From Candidatus Thermoflexus tengchongensis (GTDB taxonomy: Bacteria > Chloroflexota > Anaerolineae > Thermoflexales > Thermoflexaceae): a DNA stretch of 64,000 nt. Made by a program: the position numbers and the translations under genes. Position 1 is the first letter of the stretch. Each line of letters starts with the position of its first letter. Below, one piece after another: positions 39,507 through 48,441 of the stretch. Where the stretch lies: contig JAEVEX010000040.1 in NCBI GenBank assembly GCA_016842085.1, positions 62,001 through 126,000 on the forward strand. The letters are read 5' to 3'. Under the pieces are notes generated by a model. That model searched no databases, was not told the origin of the DNA, and was given only the letters and a program-made list of their open reading frames with translations.

Positions 39507-40445
39507 ATGCTCGCCCTGGAGAATGTGACTAAGATCTATCGGACCGGTGCCCTGGGCCTCCGTAGGCTCACCGCAGTCTCAGAGGTCAGCTTCGAGATCG
39601 GTGAGCGGGAGATCGTCGCCCTGATCGGAGAGAGCGGAAGCGGCAAAAGCACGATCGGCAAGATGATCCTCCGGCTCCTGCGCCCCACCTCGGGGACCAT
39701 CCGCTTCGAGGGCCAGGACATCTTCGCCTTGAACGGCCGAGCGGTCAAGGATTACTACCGTAAGGTTCAGGGGGTCTTCCAGGATCCCTTCGCCTCTTAT
39801 AACCCGATCTTCAAGGCCGATCGGATCTTCGCGCTGATCCGCGAGGAGTTCTTCCCCCATCTCAGCCGAGCTCAGTGGGAGCAGAAAGTGGAGGAGGCAT
39901 TAAGGGCCGTTGGCCTGAACCCGCCCGATGTCCTGGGCAAATACCCCCACCAATTGAGTGGCGGGCAGCTCCAGCGCTTCCTGATCGCCCGCGCCTTGCT
40001 ACTGGATATCCGGCTGCTGGTGGCCGATGAAATCATCAGCATGCTGGATGCCTCCACCCGCGTGGATGTGCTGAATCTGTTGGGGGACCTGCGGGAGCGA
40101 GGGCTCTCGATCCTCTTCATCACCCACGATCTCTCGCTCGGGCACTATATCAGCGATCGGGCCATCGTCCTCTACCGGGGGCGCATTGTGGAGATGGGAC
40201 CGACGGAGCGCGTGTATGCCCGGCCTCTCCACCCATACACTGAGATGCTGATGGCTTCCGTTCCGCGGATCGATCAGAAGTGGGCTCGCCAGCCAGCCCG
40301 TATGGAGCAGTCCGTTACCCCGGGACCGACCGGATGTGTCTACTACGGGCGGTGTCCCATCGCCCAGGAGATTTGCAGCCGGCGCATGCCGGAACTGGTG
40401 GAGGTGGAAGCCGGCCACTATGTCGCATGCTTTATGCGATCTTGA
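39507..40445 (+). CDS. Oligosaccharide/peptide ABC transporter ATP-binding protein (OppF type)
   Basis: 312 residues. Walker A is GESGSGKST (41-49), the signature is QLSGGQLQRF, Walker B is LLVADEIISMLDA, and the H-loop is LFITHDLSLG. The C-terminal cysteine segment is GCVYYGRCPIAQEIC. The OppD signature motif of the partner and this one are both intact, so both nucleotide sites should work. It ends the importer set that begins with the binding protein at 27304. Confidence 0.93.
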   Translation: MLALENVTKIYRTGALGLRRLTAVSEVSFEIGEREIVALIGESGSGKSTIGKMILRLLRPTSGTIRFEGQDIFALNGRAVKDYYRKVQGVFQDPFASYNPIFKADRIFALIREEFFPHLSRAQWEQKVEEALRAVGLNPPDVLGKYPHQLSGGQLQRFLIARALLLDIRLLVADEIISMLDASTRVDVLNLLGDLRERGLSILFITHDLSLGHYISDRAIVLYRGRIVEMGPTERVYARPLHPYTEMLMASVPRIDQKWARQPARMEQSVTPGPTGCVYYGRCPIAQEICSRRMPELVEVEAGHYVACFMRS

Positions 40446-40736
40446 GGCTCGAAGACCACTCTCTGGTAAATCGAGTGCGTCCCCAACGGATTCAGAGCTA
40501 CCCCTGAGACGGGGGATGGCGATCGGTCGGGCGCAGGGGCCCAGCCTGGGATTGCCACGGGCACCGTGGGTCTTCCAAGGCACTGTGAGGGAAACCGGTG
40601 GCCCGTGACGACATCGGCCATTACCCCAGAACCCTGACTATCCCGACCTCTGGAAGGCTGCGCGTGTTCGCTAACGCCCAAGCCATGAGAGACAGGATCT
40701 CCCAGACCCCACCTCGGAGGATTTCGGAGGGGAACG

Positions 40737-41372
40737 ATGGGAAAGGCCCAGGCGTTCTACACGGCATGCCTCGACCTCATCCAGCGTTGCCGGATGCATC
40801 CCTTCGTGCAGGGAATCGCCTCAGGGGATCTGCCGCGGGAGCGCTTTGTGTTCTATGTGGAGCAGGATGCGTTCTTCCTGGAGGCCTTCGCCCGGGCTTA
40901 CGCCCTCGGTCTGGCGAAGGCTCCGGATCGGGAGACGATGGACGCCTTCCGGGAGCTTCTCCATGGCGTTTTCGAGGAGCTCCGGCTCCACGAGGGCTAC
41001 GCGGCGCGCTGGGGAGCAAACCTCCGCCCGGAGCCCGCGCCAGCCACCCAGGCCTATACGGATTTTCTGCTGCGGGTGGCGGCCCTGGAGCCGGTGGGGC
41101 ATCTGGTGGCGGCGATGACGCCGTGTATGCGCCTGTATGCCGACCTGGGGGCCTTCCTCCAGCCGCAGGTGAACCCGGCCAGCCCCTACCGGGAGTGGGT
41201 GGAGACGTATTCGAGTGCGGATTTCGAAGCCCTGGCCCGACGACTGGAGAGGCTGCTGGACCAGCTGCCCGGGGATGAGCGGGTCCAAGAGGCCCTCTAT
41301 CGGACGGCTATGCGGTTGGAGCTGGCCTTCTTCGAGGCAGCATGGCGACTGGAAAAAACGCAATTCGCTTAA
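40737..41372 (+). CDS. tenA: TenA family thiaminase II-like protein
   Basis: 211 residues, all helical. TenA salvages the aminopyrimidine part of thiamine. HPFVQGIASGDLPRERFVFYV and the EQDAFFLEAFARAYA region with Asp44 match the family. AAMTPCMRLY places Cys130 where the nucleophilic cysteine of the Cys-type (TenA_C) group sits. GGAGGGGAACG precedes the ATG. The 291-base leader holds no convincing TPP riboswitch. It is not obviously linked to the cellulose genes upstream. Confidence 0.85.
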   Translation: MGKAQAFYTACLDLIQRCRMHPFVQGIASGDLPRERFVFYVEQDAFFLEAFARAYALGLAKAPDRETMDAFRELLHGVFEELRLHEGYAARWGANLRPEPAPATQAYTDFLLRVAALEPVGHLVAAMTPCMRLYADLGAFLQPQVNPASPYREWVETYSSADFEALARRLERLLDQLPGDERVQEALYRTAMRLELAFFEAAWRLEKTQFA

Positions 41373-41589
41373 ACGAAGATAGTGTAAGGATGACTGGGTC
41401 GCTTCCATTTCTCTGGAGAGGAGGGGGATCCGTGGATCAATGCCTGATAACCCAGAGGGGATAAGCATTCACCTGGGAGGAAAGTCGGGGGATCGCCCCC
41501 AGAACTTTCCAGTTTCCTCTGAGAATTCAGTATTCTCCCTCAAGCGTGTTGATGTATATCTACTGCATCGAGACGGTTGAGAGAGCAAA

Positions 41590-42673
41590 ATGGCACATCC
41601 ACGATTGGTTTCACCCGGTTCCTTCTGCTGGAACCCAGATTGTCCGGATTACGGCAAGGTCGATCCTGGCCATATCGTCAAGTTCGGTTACACCAAGAAG
41701 GGCGCGTAACGCTACCGCGGTAAGACGTGTGGCAAGACGTTTGTGGGAACGAAAGATACCGGGTTCTACGGTCGCTATCATCCTCCGGAGACCATTTCGG
41801 AGTGCCTGGCGCTGTTAGCCGAACGCAACCGTCTGGTGGCCATTCACCGCGTCAAAGGGGTCCAGGAAGAGATGGTTTTGGACTGGCTGATAGAGGCCGC
41901 CAGGCATGGGAAAGCGATCGAAGCCCCCCTGTTGGCCCATTACTACCTGACGCGTGCGCAGCTGGATGCTCTGTGGACGTATGCGGGTCACAAAAGGGAA
42001 AAGGGGGCATCCAGAACAGGACGACCGGGGCACCTTCCGGCGAGGGACCGTCATCGACATGGACACGCGCCTGCGGGTCGGGCGAGCCATTGGGAAGGAC
42101 GAAGGGGAAGTGGCCGCCGCTTTGATGGCCCAACGGAAGGCCCGCGGGCATCCCGATGCTCCGCCCGCCGTCGCTACCGATGGCAAGGGGAGCGATCGAG
42201 AAGCGCTGGTGGAGACCTGGGGGCAGGCACCCGAATACCCAGGGCCAGGGCGACCACCGACGCGCCGGCGAGCCCAACCAGATGGGCCCTCCCTCCAGGG
42301 GATCCCGCATCGTTCTGGGAACCGGTGAACAGGCGTCATCATCAAAGTCCTCTATGGCGACCCGGAAGAGGTGTGGGAGCAGCTGGGTGAGCATACGGCC
42401 TATGTCGAGCGCACCCCTCTGACGTCCCGGCCGATGAACGGGTGCCTGGTGCCCAAGACCTTGTCCTTTTCCAAGGAACGGGAGATGCTCGAGGTTTCTT
42501 GCACATGGAAAGATAGGGTATACAACCTGACCCGCCCGGTCAAAACCTTGCGCATCGAGGTCAACGACGGGCAACGCCGCTGGCAGCCTCGCTCGCCAGC
42601 GATGGCCGCCCGCTTGACCGATCATATCTGGACTGTTAAAGAGCTCCTGATGACCGTTGTGGCCCTGAAATAG
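41590..42673 (+). pseudogene. IS1-like transposase, inactivated
   Basis: The remnant starts MAHPRLVSPGSFCWNPDC, a zinc ribbon with a second half RYRGKTCGKTF in which one expected Cys is Gly. An in-frame TAA at 41707 stands where a Gln codon would be expected. The frame shifts near 42000 after GHKREKG and continues GTVIDMDTRLRVGRAIG. A TGA at 42326 interrupts it before [19 protein letters not shown], and it ends with [20 protein letters not shown] and WTVKELL. Possible short terminal repeats GTGTTGA (41546) and TCAACAC (42674) bound about 1.1 kb, weakly supported. Confidence 0.75.
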
Positions 42674-42739
42674 TCAACACAAATAGGGAGACTACCATAG
42701 GAGATCGGATCATAAAGATTCTACGCACAGGAGAGACCG

Positions 42740-43345
42740 ATGCAATTCCGATGGGGAGTAATCCCGACAGATCCCGATGTGCAATCTAATCCACAGGAAT
42801 GGCGGGCGATCCAGGGGCCCAACTTCCCGGGTCTGTTTGTTTATCTTTTTCCCACAGCCTTTGGAGTTCTGATATGTTTGAACATCCTCTGGCTTCTGGC
42901 CGGTGCTGGCCTTCTTTTTCCACTGCAGAGGCCATGGAATCATATTTTCACCCATGTTGTTCTGTTTCTGACAATTATCATAATCCATGAGCTGATCCAC
43001 GCCATTGGATATCCGGATCGTGGTCTTTCCAGGAAAACAATCATAGGCTTCCGCCCGGACCTGTTGATGGCCTATGCCCATCACTATTCTCCCATCTCAC
43101 GCAACCGCTTGCTGTTCGTTACGATTCTCCCATTCTTTATTCTATCGCTTCTTCCACTTGTGATCTTCGTTATATTCGGATCGGGCTTTCTGGGCCAGAT
43201 ATTAAGCACCGGACTGCTTTTTGTTTCGCTGATGAACGGAGTGCTTTCTGCGGGAGACCTTCTGGGTGCAATCATGGTGTTCCGTCAGATCCCCCCATCT
43301 GCTGTCATCCGCTTCTCGGGAGGAAAAGTCTACTGGAAGTTGTGA
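42740..43345 (+). CDS. DUF3267-family putative membrane zinc metallopeptidase
   Basis: 201 residues with four or five hydrophobic segments. HELIH at 83-87 (IIIHELIHAIGYP) is followed by a long central part and a C-terminal SLMNGVLSAGDLLGA, the usual layout of DUF3267 proteins, in which the HExxH and a later Asp are thought to bind zinc. CAGGAGAGACCG precedes the ATG. The gene is intact although both neighbours are inactivated. Role unknown. Confidence 0.7.
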   Translation: MQFRWGVIPTDPDVQSNPQEWRAIQGPNFPGLFVYLFPTAFGVLICLNILWLLAGAGLLFPLQRPWNHIFTHVVLFLTIIIIHELIHAIGYPDRGLSRKTIIGFRPDLLMAYAHHYSPISRNRLLFVTILPFFILSLLPLVIFVIFGSGFLGQILSTGLLFVSLMNGVLSAGDLLGAIMVFRQIPPSAVIRFSGGKVYWKL

Positions 43346-43670
43346 TCCACTGTGATCCACAATGCAGCCTTTTCGTCTCCAGGGACCAGCCAGCAAAGAC
43401 GGAGGGGAAGGGTCATGGCCCGCTACCTCGGGCGAAAGATCGGGATCTATTTGCTCACCTTCTTCTTCGCAGTATCGATTGGCTGATTCCCCGTCTGACG
43501 CCCGGCAACCCGGTGGACGCGATGGTAGTCCGGATGGCTCTGCGAGCGGATGCGAGAGAGGTCCTGCGCAGCTATTACATACGGGCCTTTCAGCTGGACC
43601 TTTCCCTCTGGCAACAATATTTGAATCTCTGGAACGCCCTGCTGCGGAGCGATCTGGAGATCAGCACCTA

Positions 43671-44785
43671 AGTAGGACTTCATAGAGAATTCTGGCAAAA
43701 GGGGTGAAGCCATGATTCCCCGGGGGGAACTACGCAGAGTTTATCGACACTTGCAGGCTGAGGCGAAGCGGGCGCGGGATGCACGGGTGGCGCGGCGGCT
43801 GCTGGCGCTGATGTGGCTGGCCGAGGGGATGTCGGCACGGGAGGTGGCGCAGCGGCTGGGGGTGGGACGGTGGACGGTGTATCGATGGGTGCAATGGTGG
43901 CAGGAACGGCAGCGGGAGCCGCTGGGCGTGCGGATGCGGGACCGCAAACGTTCGGGGCGACCGGCATGCTTGCGGGAAGCGGTGGCGCAGCGGTTGCCGG
44001 CGCTGCTGGTGCAGGACCCTCGCACGCTGGGTTATCGGCATACGACCTGGACGGTGCCCTTGCGGGCGCGCCATCTGGCCGCGCGCGAGGGCATCCACGC
44101 CAGCGAGATGACGGTGCGCAGGGTGCTGCACGCGTTGGGCTACCGGTGGAAGCGACCGCGGTTTGTGCGGAGCCGACAGGCCACCGCACTGGCGTCAAGC
44201 AAAAGGGAGCTGCAACGCCATTTGCATAAAAACGGCAGGTGATGATGTTTGTGGACGAAACGATCGTTACCGAGACGCCCCCCCTTGCGGGCAGCATGGG
44301 CACGGCGTGGCGCGCCGGCGCGGGTGCCGATAACGGGCGAGCGGGCCAGACGGGCGGTGTGGGGCGTGATGGCCATTCGCACAGGTCGCGCGGTCCTGCA
44401 GGTCACCGAACGATGGAACCAGGAAGGGTTCCAGGCGCTGTTGCGGGCCATTCGCCGCTGGCGGGGCTGGCGCGTGGTGGTGCTTCTGGACCGGGGTTCG
44501 CCCCACCGCAACCGCCGGAGTCGAGAACGGGCCCGTCGGTTAGGCATCGACCTGCGGTTTTTGCCCGTTGCCTGTCCGCACATGAATCCGATGGAATCCC
44601 TCTGGCGCTGGGGCAAGGCACGGCTTCTGGCCAATTGTGCAATGCCCATTGATGCGGCAGCCGATATGTTCTGTCGTGGCATTCTGGAACTGCCACCCCT
44701 TGAGCGCCTCAAAACGGCCGGCGTCCTCTCCGACGGTTTCTGGCTGCGGAGGCACATTATGTCACCAAACTTATGTAGACCTACT
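43671..44785 (+). mobile_element. IS630-family insertion sequence
   Basis: 1115 bases bounded by imperfect inverted repeats: left AGTAGGACTTCATA, right (reverse complement) AGTAGGTCTACATA. Both ends are flanked by TA (43669-43670 and 44786-44787), the target duplication expected for IS630/Tc1-like elements. It carries one disrupted transposase gene. Confidence 0.85.
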
Positions 44786-44788
44786 TAG
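43712..44788 (+). pseudogene. IS630-family transposase, frame-disrupted
   Basis: The N-terminal helix-turn-helix domain (LALMWLAEGMSAREVAQRLG) reads to a stop at 44240-44242. The DDE domain begins in the -1 frame (MMFVDET, first Asp) around an AAAAAC run. It returns to the original frame after a seven-C run (44279-44285), continuing with LLDRGSPH (second Asp) and NPMESLWR (Glu). The first shift could be programmed, as in some IS630 members. The extra C looks like a mutation or sequencing error. The final stop TAG uses the flanking target TA. Confidence 0.75.
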
Positions 44789-45253
44789 CTGTTTCCCCAG
44801 CCGGTCAGCGCAATCCTCATACGCGCGCCTCCTTAACGATCTGTTACTCCTCCTCCCGGTCATTCTGCTGAGCTGGATTGTGGGGAACCAGATGGAGGCG
44901 ATGGCCGCCCGCATCCGCTGGCTGGATCATGCGCTCCTTCTCCTGGGTTATGTCCAGACTGCCACTCCCTACATGTGGCTTGCTCTGCTACTCGCCTGGG
45001 CCCTGGGCCACGCAGCCGGGCTATTCCCCGTTGCGGGTGCTTACAGCTTTGGCATGTGACCCCATCACTCCCGGACCTTCATCAGGGATCTCCTCTGGTA
45101 CTGGTTCCTCCCTTTCCTCTCGGTTTCTGGTGCCGCTCGGAGGATGAGCCTTCGGCATGCGTAATATGATCATCTATGAGCTGGAGGCCGATTACATCCG
45201 CTACCTGGAGGCTATTGGGGCGCCGCAGCGGAAGCCGGCCGCTTCTTGGTGTG

Positions 45254-46936
45254 TCACCTGCGATCCTGAAACCGGGAGCCAGTGCCCCGGCGGACGGCCC
45301 ATCCGATCAGCAGGGCGAGCCATCCCAGGACGAGGGCCGACGGCATCGCCTCCTCACCCCGCCCCACCCGGATGCGCGCGAGGGCCACTGGCCCGGCCTC
45401 CACCGTCACCCGGGCGGAATGCACCCCGACCGCCAGGGGGAGCTCCACCGTCCAGCCCCCGGCGGATAGGGAGAAGAAACGGGGTAGGCCACCGTCGATC
45501 TCCACCCGAAGGCGAGCCGGCCCCTCGCTGGTTCCCTCCAGACGCAACCGGCCTCCGTAGAACGTCCATGCCACCTGGGCTCCCGGCAGGCCCCGGCGAA
45601 CCCCTTCCTCACCCTCCGTCCATGGGCCCTCCCAATGGAGCGCCCAGTGGGCCGCTGTGTGAACCCCCGGGTCCATCCGCGGGGGCTGGCGGAGATAGGC
45701 CTTCAGGGCCTCATAGGCGGGGAGGGGCGTGAAATCCGGCTGCACGATACTGAAGTAGTAAAACGATTGATCCCGCTCCCGATCGGAGGCCCGCTTGAAA
45801 AACCATACGCTGGCCACCGCCACCCACGGCCACTCCCGCCGGATCCGCTCGAAGGCCTCCACCAGATACCGGGCCTTCTGCTCCTCCGTCACCTGGCCGA
45901 ATCGCTTGTCTCCCACCCCATCCGGCACGGCGTTCCAGCCCATCTCCGCGATGTAGATCGGCTTGTGGGCATCCCCATGGCGCACCATGACATCCCGGAT
46001 ATAGAGGGCCCGGTTGATGTTGATGACATAGGGCCGGAGACGGCGATCCGTAGGACCGGACCAGAGGCCGTAACCCTGGACGGAGAGGGCATCGAAGCAG
46101 GCCCCGGCCCCCGCCCGATACATCCGCTCCAGGAAGACCACATCGTTGATCCCGTTGGGCGGATAGGGGTTCAGGGAAAGGGTGGGCGCCAGCGCCCCTG
46201 CGATGACCACGATACGGGGATCCACCGCCTTCAATCGTCGATAGACCCGACAGAGTAAATCCGTGTAAGCTTCCGGATCCACCGCGCATGTGGGGCAGGA
46301 GCCCCACTCGGGGGCGATGTTGGGCTCGTTCCAGATTTGATAGTGGAACACCCGCCCGCGATAGCGCCGGGCCACCGCCTCGGCGAAATCGGCGAAATCC
46401 TCGGGGTTGTCCGGAGGAGCGAAAGCGCCCCGGGCTTCCCCATCGCGACGCGACCAGGCCGGCGGGCTGGTCAGCCGCACGATCAACCGCAGGCCGTAGC
46501 GCTCCGCCAGATCCACGATGTGGTCATATTTCTCCCACGCCGAGCGATAGGGGATGTGACGGCGGTCCTCGAAATCCCCTTTCCCATGGATCTCGATGTC
46601 CGCCCACGGGAACTCCTGGCGGATCCAGCGGAAGCCCGCCTCCGCGATCATGCGCACCGTCCGCTCCCGTTTCTCTGGCTCCGCCTCCTGTTCCAGGAAG
46701 GTGTTCACTCCAAACGGGGGATCATCCGTGGAGGCGATGGGCACGTCGGGGGCCAGCTGGGGAGCCGGACGCAAAGGGTTCGTAAGATAATGGAGAACCC
46801 CGCGAAGACGGGCCAGAGGGTTTTCCTCCCCGGTCACCTCATAGGCCCAGGACATGCCAGCCGATGAAGCCCATCGGGCTCCTGAGGGGATCAATAGTAG
46901 AAGGATCCAGAAGATGAGGAAACGGCGTCGATGCAT
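45254..46936 (-). CDS. Clan GH-A glycoside hydrolase-like protein, membrane-anchored
   Basis: 560 residues with a signal or anchor segment (MHRRRFLIFWILLLLIPSGA). A TIM-barrel domain (about 75-420) has YQIWNEPNI (acid/base Glu after Asn) and IYIAEMGWNA (candidate nucleophile Glu), the pattern of GH39/GH5-type enzymes. A beta-rich domain (about 430-520) follows, with one final hydrophobic span (SALVLGWLALLIGWAV) and a basic tail that would hold it at the membrane. GGAGGGGATCCCCGG precedes ATG 46936. The substrate is not evident. Confidence 0.78.
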   Translation of the reverse strand: MHRRRFLIFWILLLLIPSGARWASSAGMSWAYEVTGEENPLARLRGVLHYLTNPLRPAPQLAPDVPIASTDDPPFGVNTFLEQEAEPEKRERTVRMIAEAGFRWIRQEFPWADIEIHGKGDFEDRRHIPYRSAWEKYDHIVDLAERYGLRLIVRLTSPPAWSRRDGEARGAFAPPDNPEDFADFAEAVARRYRGRVFHYQIWNEPNIAPEWGSCPTCAVDPEAYTDLLCRVYRRLKAVDPRIVVIAGALAPTLSLNPYPPNGINDVVFLERMYRAGAGACFDALSVQGYGLWSGPTDRRLRPYVININRALYIRDVMVRHGDAHKPIYIAEMGWNAVPDGVGDKRFGQVTEEQKARYLVEAFERIRREWPWVAVASVWFFKRASDRERDQSFYYFSIVQPDFTPLPAYEALKAYLRQPPRMDPGVHTAAHWALHWEGPWTEGEEGVRRGLPGAQVAWTFYGGRLRLEGTSEGPARLRVEIDGGLPRFFSLSAGGWTVELPLAVGVHSARVTVEAGPVALARIRVGRGEEAMPSALVLGWLALLIGWAVRRGTGSRFQDRR

Positions 46937-47010
46937 CCGGGGATCCCCTCCGGCAGGATTGGCAGCGCATCGGCAGGAAACTCCAGGACATCCGCTCTGG
47001 AAGGCCGAAT

Positions 47011-47044
47011 CGCCTTCCCCCGGGGTGAGCCCCGGGGGAAGGCG
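47011..47044. terminator. Strong GC hairpin between two minus-strand genes
   Basis: Perfect 15-bp stem CGCCTTCCCCCGGGG / CCCCGGGGGAAGGCG with a four-base loop, 47 bases past the stop of the gene at 47091. There is no following U-run on the minus strand, so it is a probable but non-classical transcript end. Confidence 0.5.
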
Positions 47045-47090
47045 CAAAAATCCGTTTGAGGCCCCCAGGAGGAGGCGAAGGGTATAGCTT

Positions 47091-47513
47091 CTATCGCTTC
47101 CTGGAGGTGCCAGACGATTTGGCGGCCTTCGGGGAGGACGTGGCCCTGGAAGCCCGGGCCTTGCGGGAAGCCGCCTTCCGCCTGGCCGGGAGAGGTGTTC
47201 CCTGGTTCAGATAGGCCTCGATCTCCTCCCGGGCCTCCTCGAAACGATGGATCAGCTGCTCATCGGTACCCTTGAACCCGGCCACCGCGCGCTGGGAGCA
47301 CGCAGCGCAACCCAGGGAAGCCCGATAACTGTCCATATCACAGGTCAGACAACCCGCCAGCCGGATCACCGTTAAAGACAGCGCCAGAGTGTCCGGATGA
47401 TCCTCCGGCAATCGGGCCACCCGGCGCACCAGCGCCTTCCAGGCCTTCCCCCGGGTCTCCGCCAGCAACGGGATACAGCGCGGCGGGAACAGGATCTCAC
47501 TGTCTGGATACAT
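47091..47513 (-). CDS. Small cysteine-motif protein of unknown function
   Basis: 140 residues. The core has GCLTCDMDSYRASLGCAAC and a later acidic helix (HRFEEAREEIEAYL). The four cysteines in CxxCx(10)CxxC spacing suggest a small metal site. The tail (about 113-140) is very basic with Lys/Arg/Ala/Ser repeats resembling nucleic-acid-binding tails. ATG 47513 has GGGAGGCCTGG before it. An in-frame ATG at 47540 lacks such a site. I do not recognise a named family. Confidence 0.6.
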   Translation of the reverse strand: MYPDSEILFPPRCIPLLAETRGKAWKALVRRVARLPEDHPDTLALSLTVIRLAGCLTCDMDSYRASLGCAACSQRAVAGFKGTDEQLIHRFEEAREEIEAYLNQGTPLPARRKAASRKARASRATSSPKAAKSSGTSRKR

Positions 47514-47944
47514 CCAGGCCTCCCAGAATGGCGGATGCATTCCGAATAGGGGCCACCCGTATCCTCCAAGAAGGCGAATGACCCCGCTTTTCCCCCCACA
47601 GCCCCAGGGCTACAGGAGCTGATGCAACGTTATTCTACTTCGGCGATCCCCTACGATGACAACCCCCATCTACTCGTCAAATCAAACTAATAACTGCACA
47701 AAATGGATACATATCAACTTTATAGTTCAACAGGAAAATGCAATTATTGGGCATATTGATTTTTCATTAGAATGAGAATGAATTCCTATCTTCCCGAAAC
47801 AGCATCGAATGGGGGCCAACCCTGGACCCGGGCTGATGGGGCGGAACCCTGATCCGACAACCTCTGTTCCCCGTAGGGCAACTGCTTGCAGTTGCCATAG
47901 AGGCCCGTTCATCGCGCCCACCCGACCCCAAGGATACCATCCCA
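47514..47944. other. Intergenic region with AT-rich island and short palindrome
   Basis: No gene is seen. About 47680-47790 is strikingly AT-rich compared with the flanks. A 20-base hairpin GGCAACTGCTTGCAGTTGCC lies at 47877-47896 and resembles extragenic palindromes. The region separates divergent genes and holds the start of the DUF971-fmt promoter region. Confidence 0.5.
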
Positions 47945-47972
47945 TTGAATTCGCTGCGCAGGATGCTATAAT
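47945..47972 (+). promoter_or_regulatory. Promoter of the DUF971-fmt genes
   Basis: TTGAAT (47945-47950), a 16-base spacer and TATAAT (47967-47972), followed about 105 bases later by the DUF971 start codon. Confidence 0.6.
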
Positions 47973-48076
47973 TCCAGACAGCAACCTTTCGGGGCAGATC
48001 GCAGCCCCTTCGGCTCCCGGATTGGCTCCGGAAGCTTCCAGGGAAACCGGCTGCATAACGTCTGTGGAAAGACGCC

Positions 48077-48370
48077 ATGCCCGCTCGGGTTCGGATCGAT
48101 TCGGAAACCCGGACCGTCATCGTGGAGTGGCCGGACGGCTTCCGGCGGACCTTCTCCTGGTCCCGATTGCGGGCCGCCTGTCCGTGTGCGTTGTGCCGCG
48201 CGGAGGCCCAGCATGCCCGGGAGGATCCCCTCTTTCTGCGTCCCCAGCCGGATGATACGCTGGTGGATTTCGCCTACGTGGGAAATTACGCGGTGCGCTT
48301 CTTCTGGGGGGATGGCCACTCCTCCGGCCTGTATACCTGGCGCTACCTGCGCGATCTGGATTCGGAGTAG
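48077..48370 (+). CDS. DUF971 (gamma-butyrobetaine hydroxylase-like N-terminal) domain protein
   Basis: 97 residues consisting of a single DUF971 domain: VEWPDGFRRTFSWSRLRAACPCALC, with the CxC..C cluster that binds zinc in the N-terminal part of eukaryotic gamma-butyrobetaine hydroxylase, then FAYVGNYAVRFFWGDGHSSGLYTWRYLR. Free-standing bacterial copies are often near Fe-S or Mrp/ApbC genes. Here fmt follows 71 bases downstream on the same strand. Molecular role unknown. Confidence 0.82.
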   Translation: MPARVRIDSETRTVIVEWPDGFRRTFSWSRLRAACPCALCRAEAQHAREDPLFLRPQPDDTLVDFAYVGNYAVRFFWGDGHSSGLYTWRYLRDLDSE

Positions 48371-48441
48371 AAGAACCTGTCCTCCCCTCTCCTGTGGCCC
48401 TTGAGGCCGCGGGAAGAAATGGAAAGGAGCCCGCTCCCTTT

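Larger units (their letters stand above)
43415..45231 (+). pseudogene. Decayed DppB-type permease paralogue split by an IS630 element
   Basis: The translation tracks the permease at 36685 segment by segment: MARYLGRKIGIYLLTFFFAV, then after a frameshift (a probable four-base loss near 43482) DWLIPRLTPGNPVDAMVVRM and LDLSLWQQYLNLW up to 43669. After the inserted element it resumes LLPVILLSWIVGNQMEAMAA and ends at EAIGAPQR. Further lesions are an Arg-to-TGA after AYSFGM, a frame change near FLSV and a Trp-to-TGA before AFGMRN. The last third of the gene is missing where the next gene's 3' end begins. Confidence 0.85.

Noticed and set aside
40580-40620. Cobalamin-box-like pieces (GGCACTGTGAGGGAA, CCGGTGG)
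   Set aside because: The conserved blocks occur in the wrong order for a cobalamin riboswitch, and no other paired elements are visible.
40480-40736. Possible TPP riboswitch before tenA: CTGAGA near 40508 and GAACCCTGAC near 40630
   Set aside because: The GGGGTGC half is missing before CTGAGA, and the sequence after GAACC does not match the conserved P4/P5 segment; the spacing is also poor.
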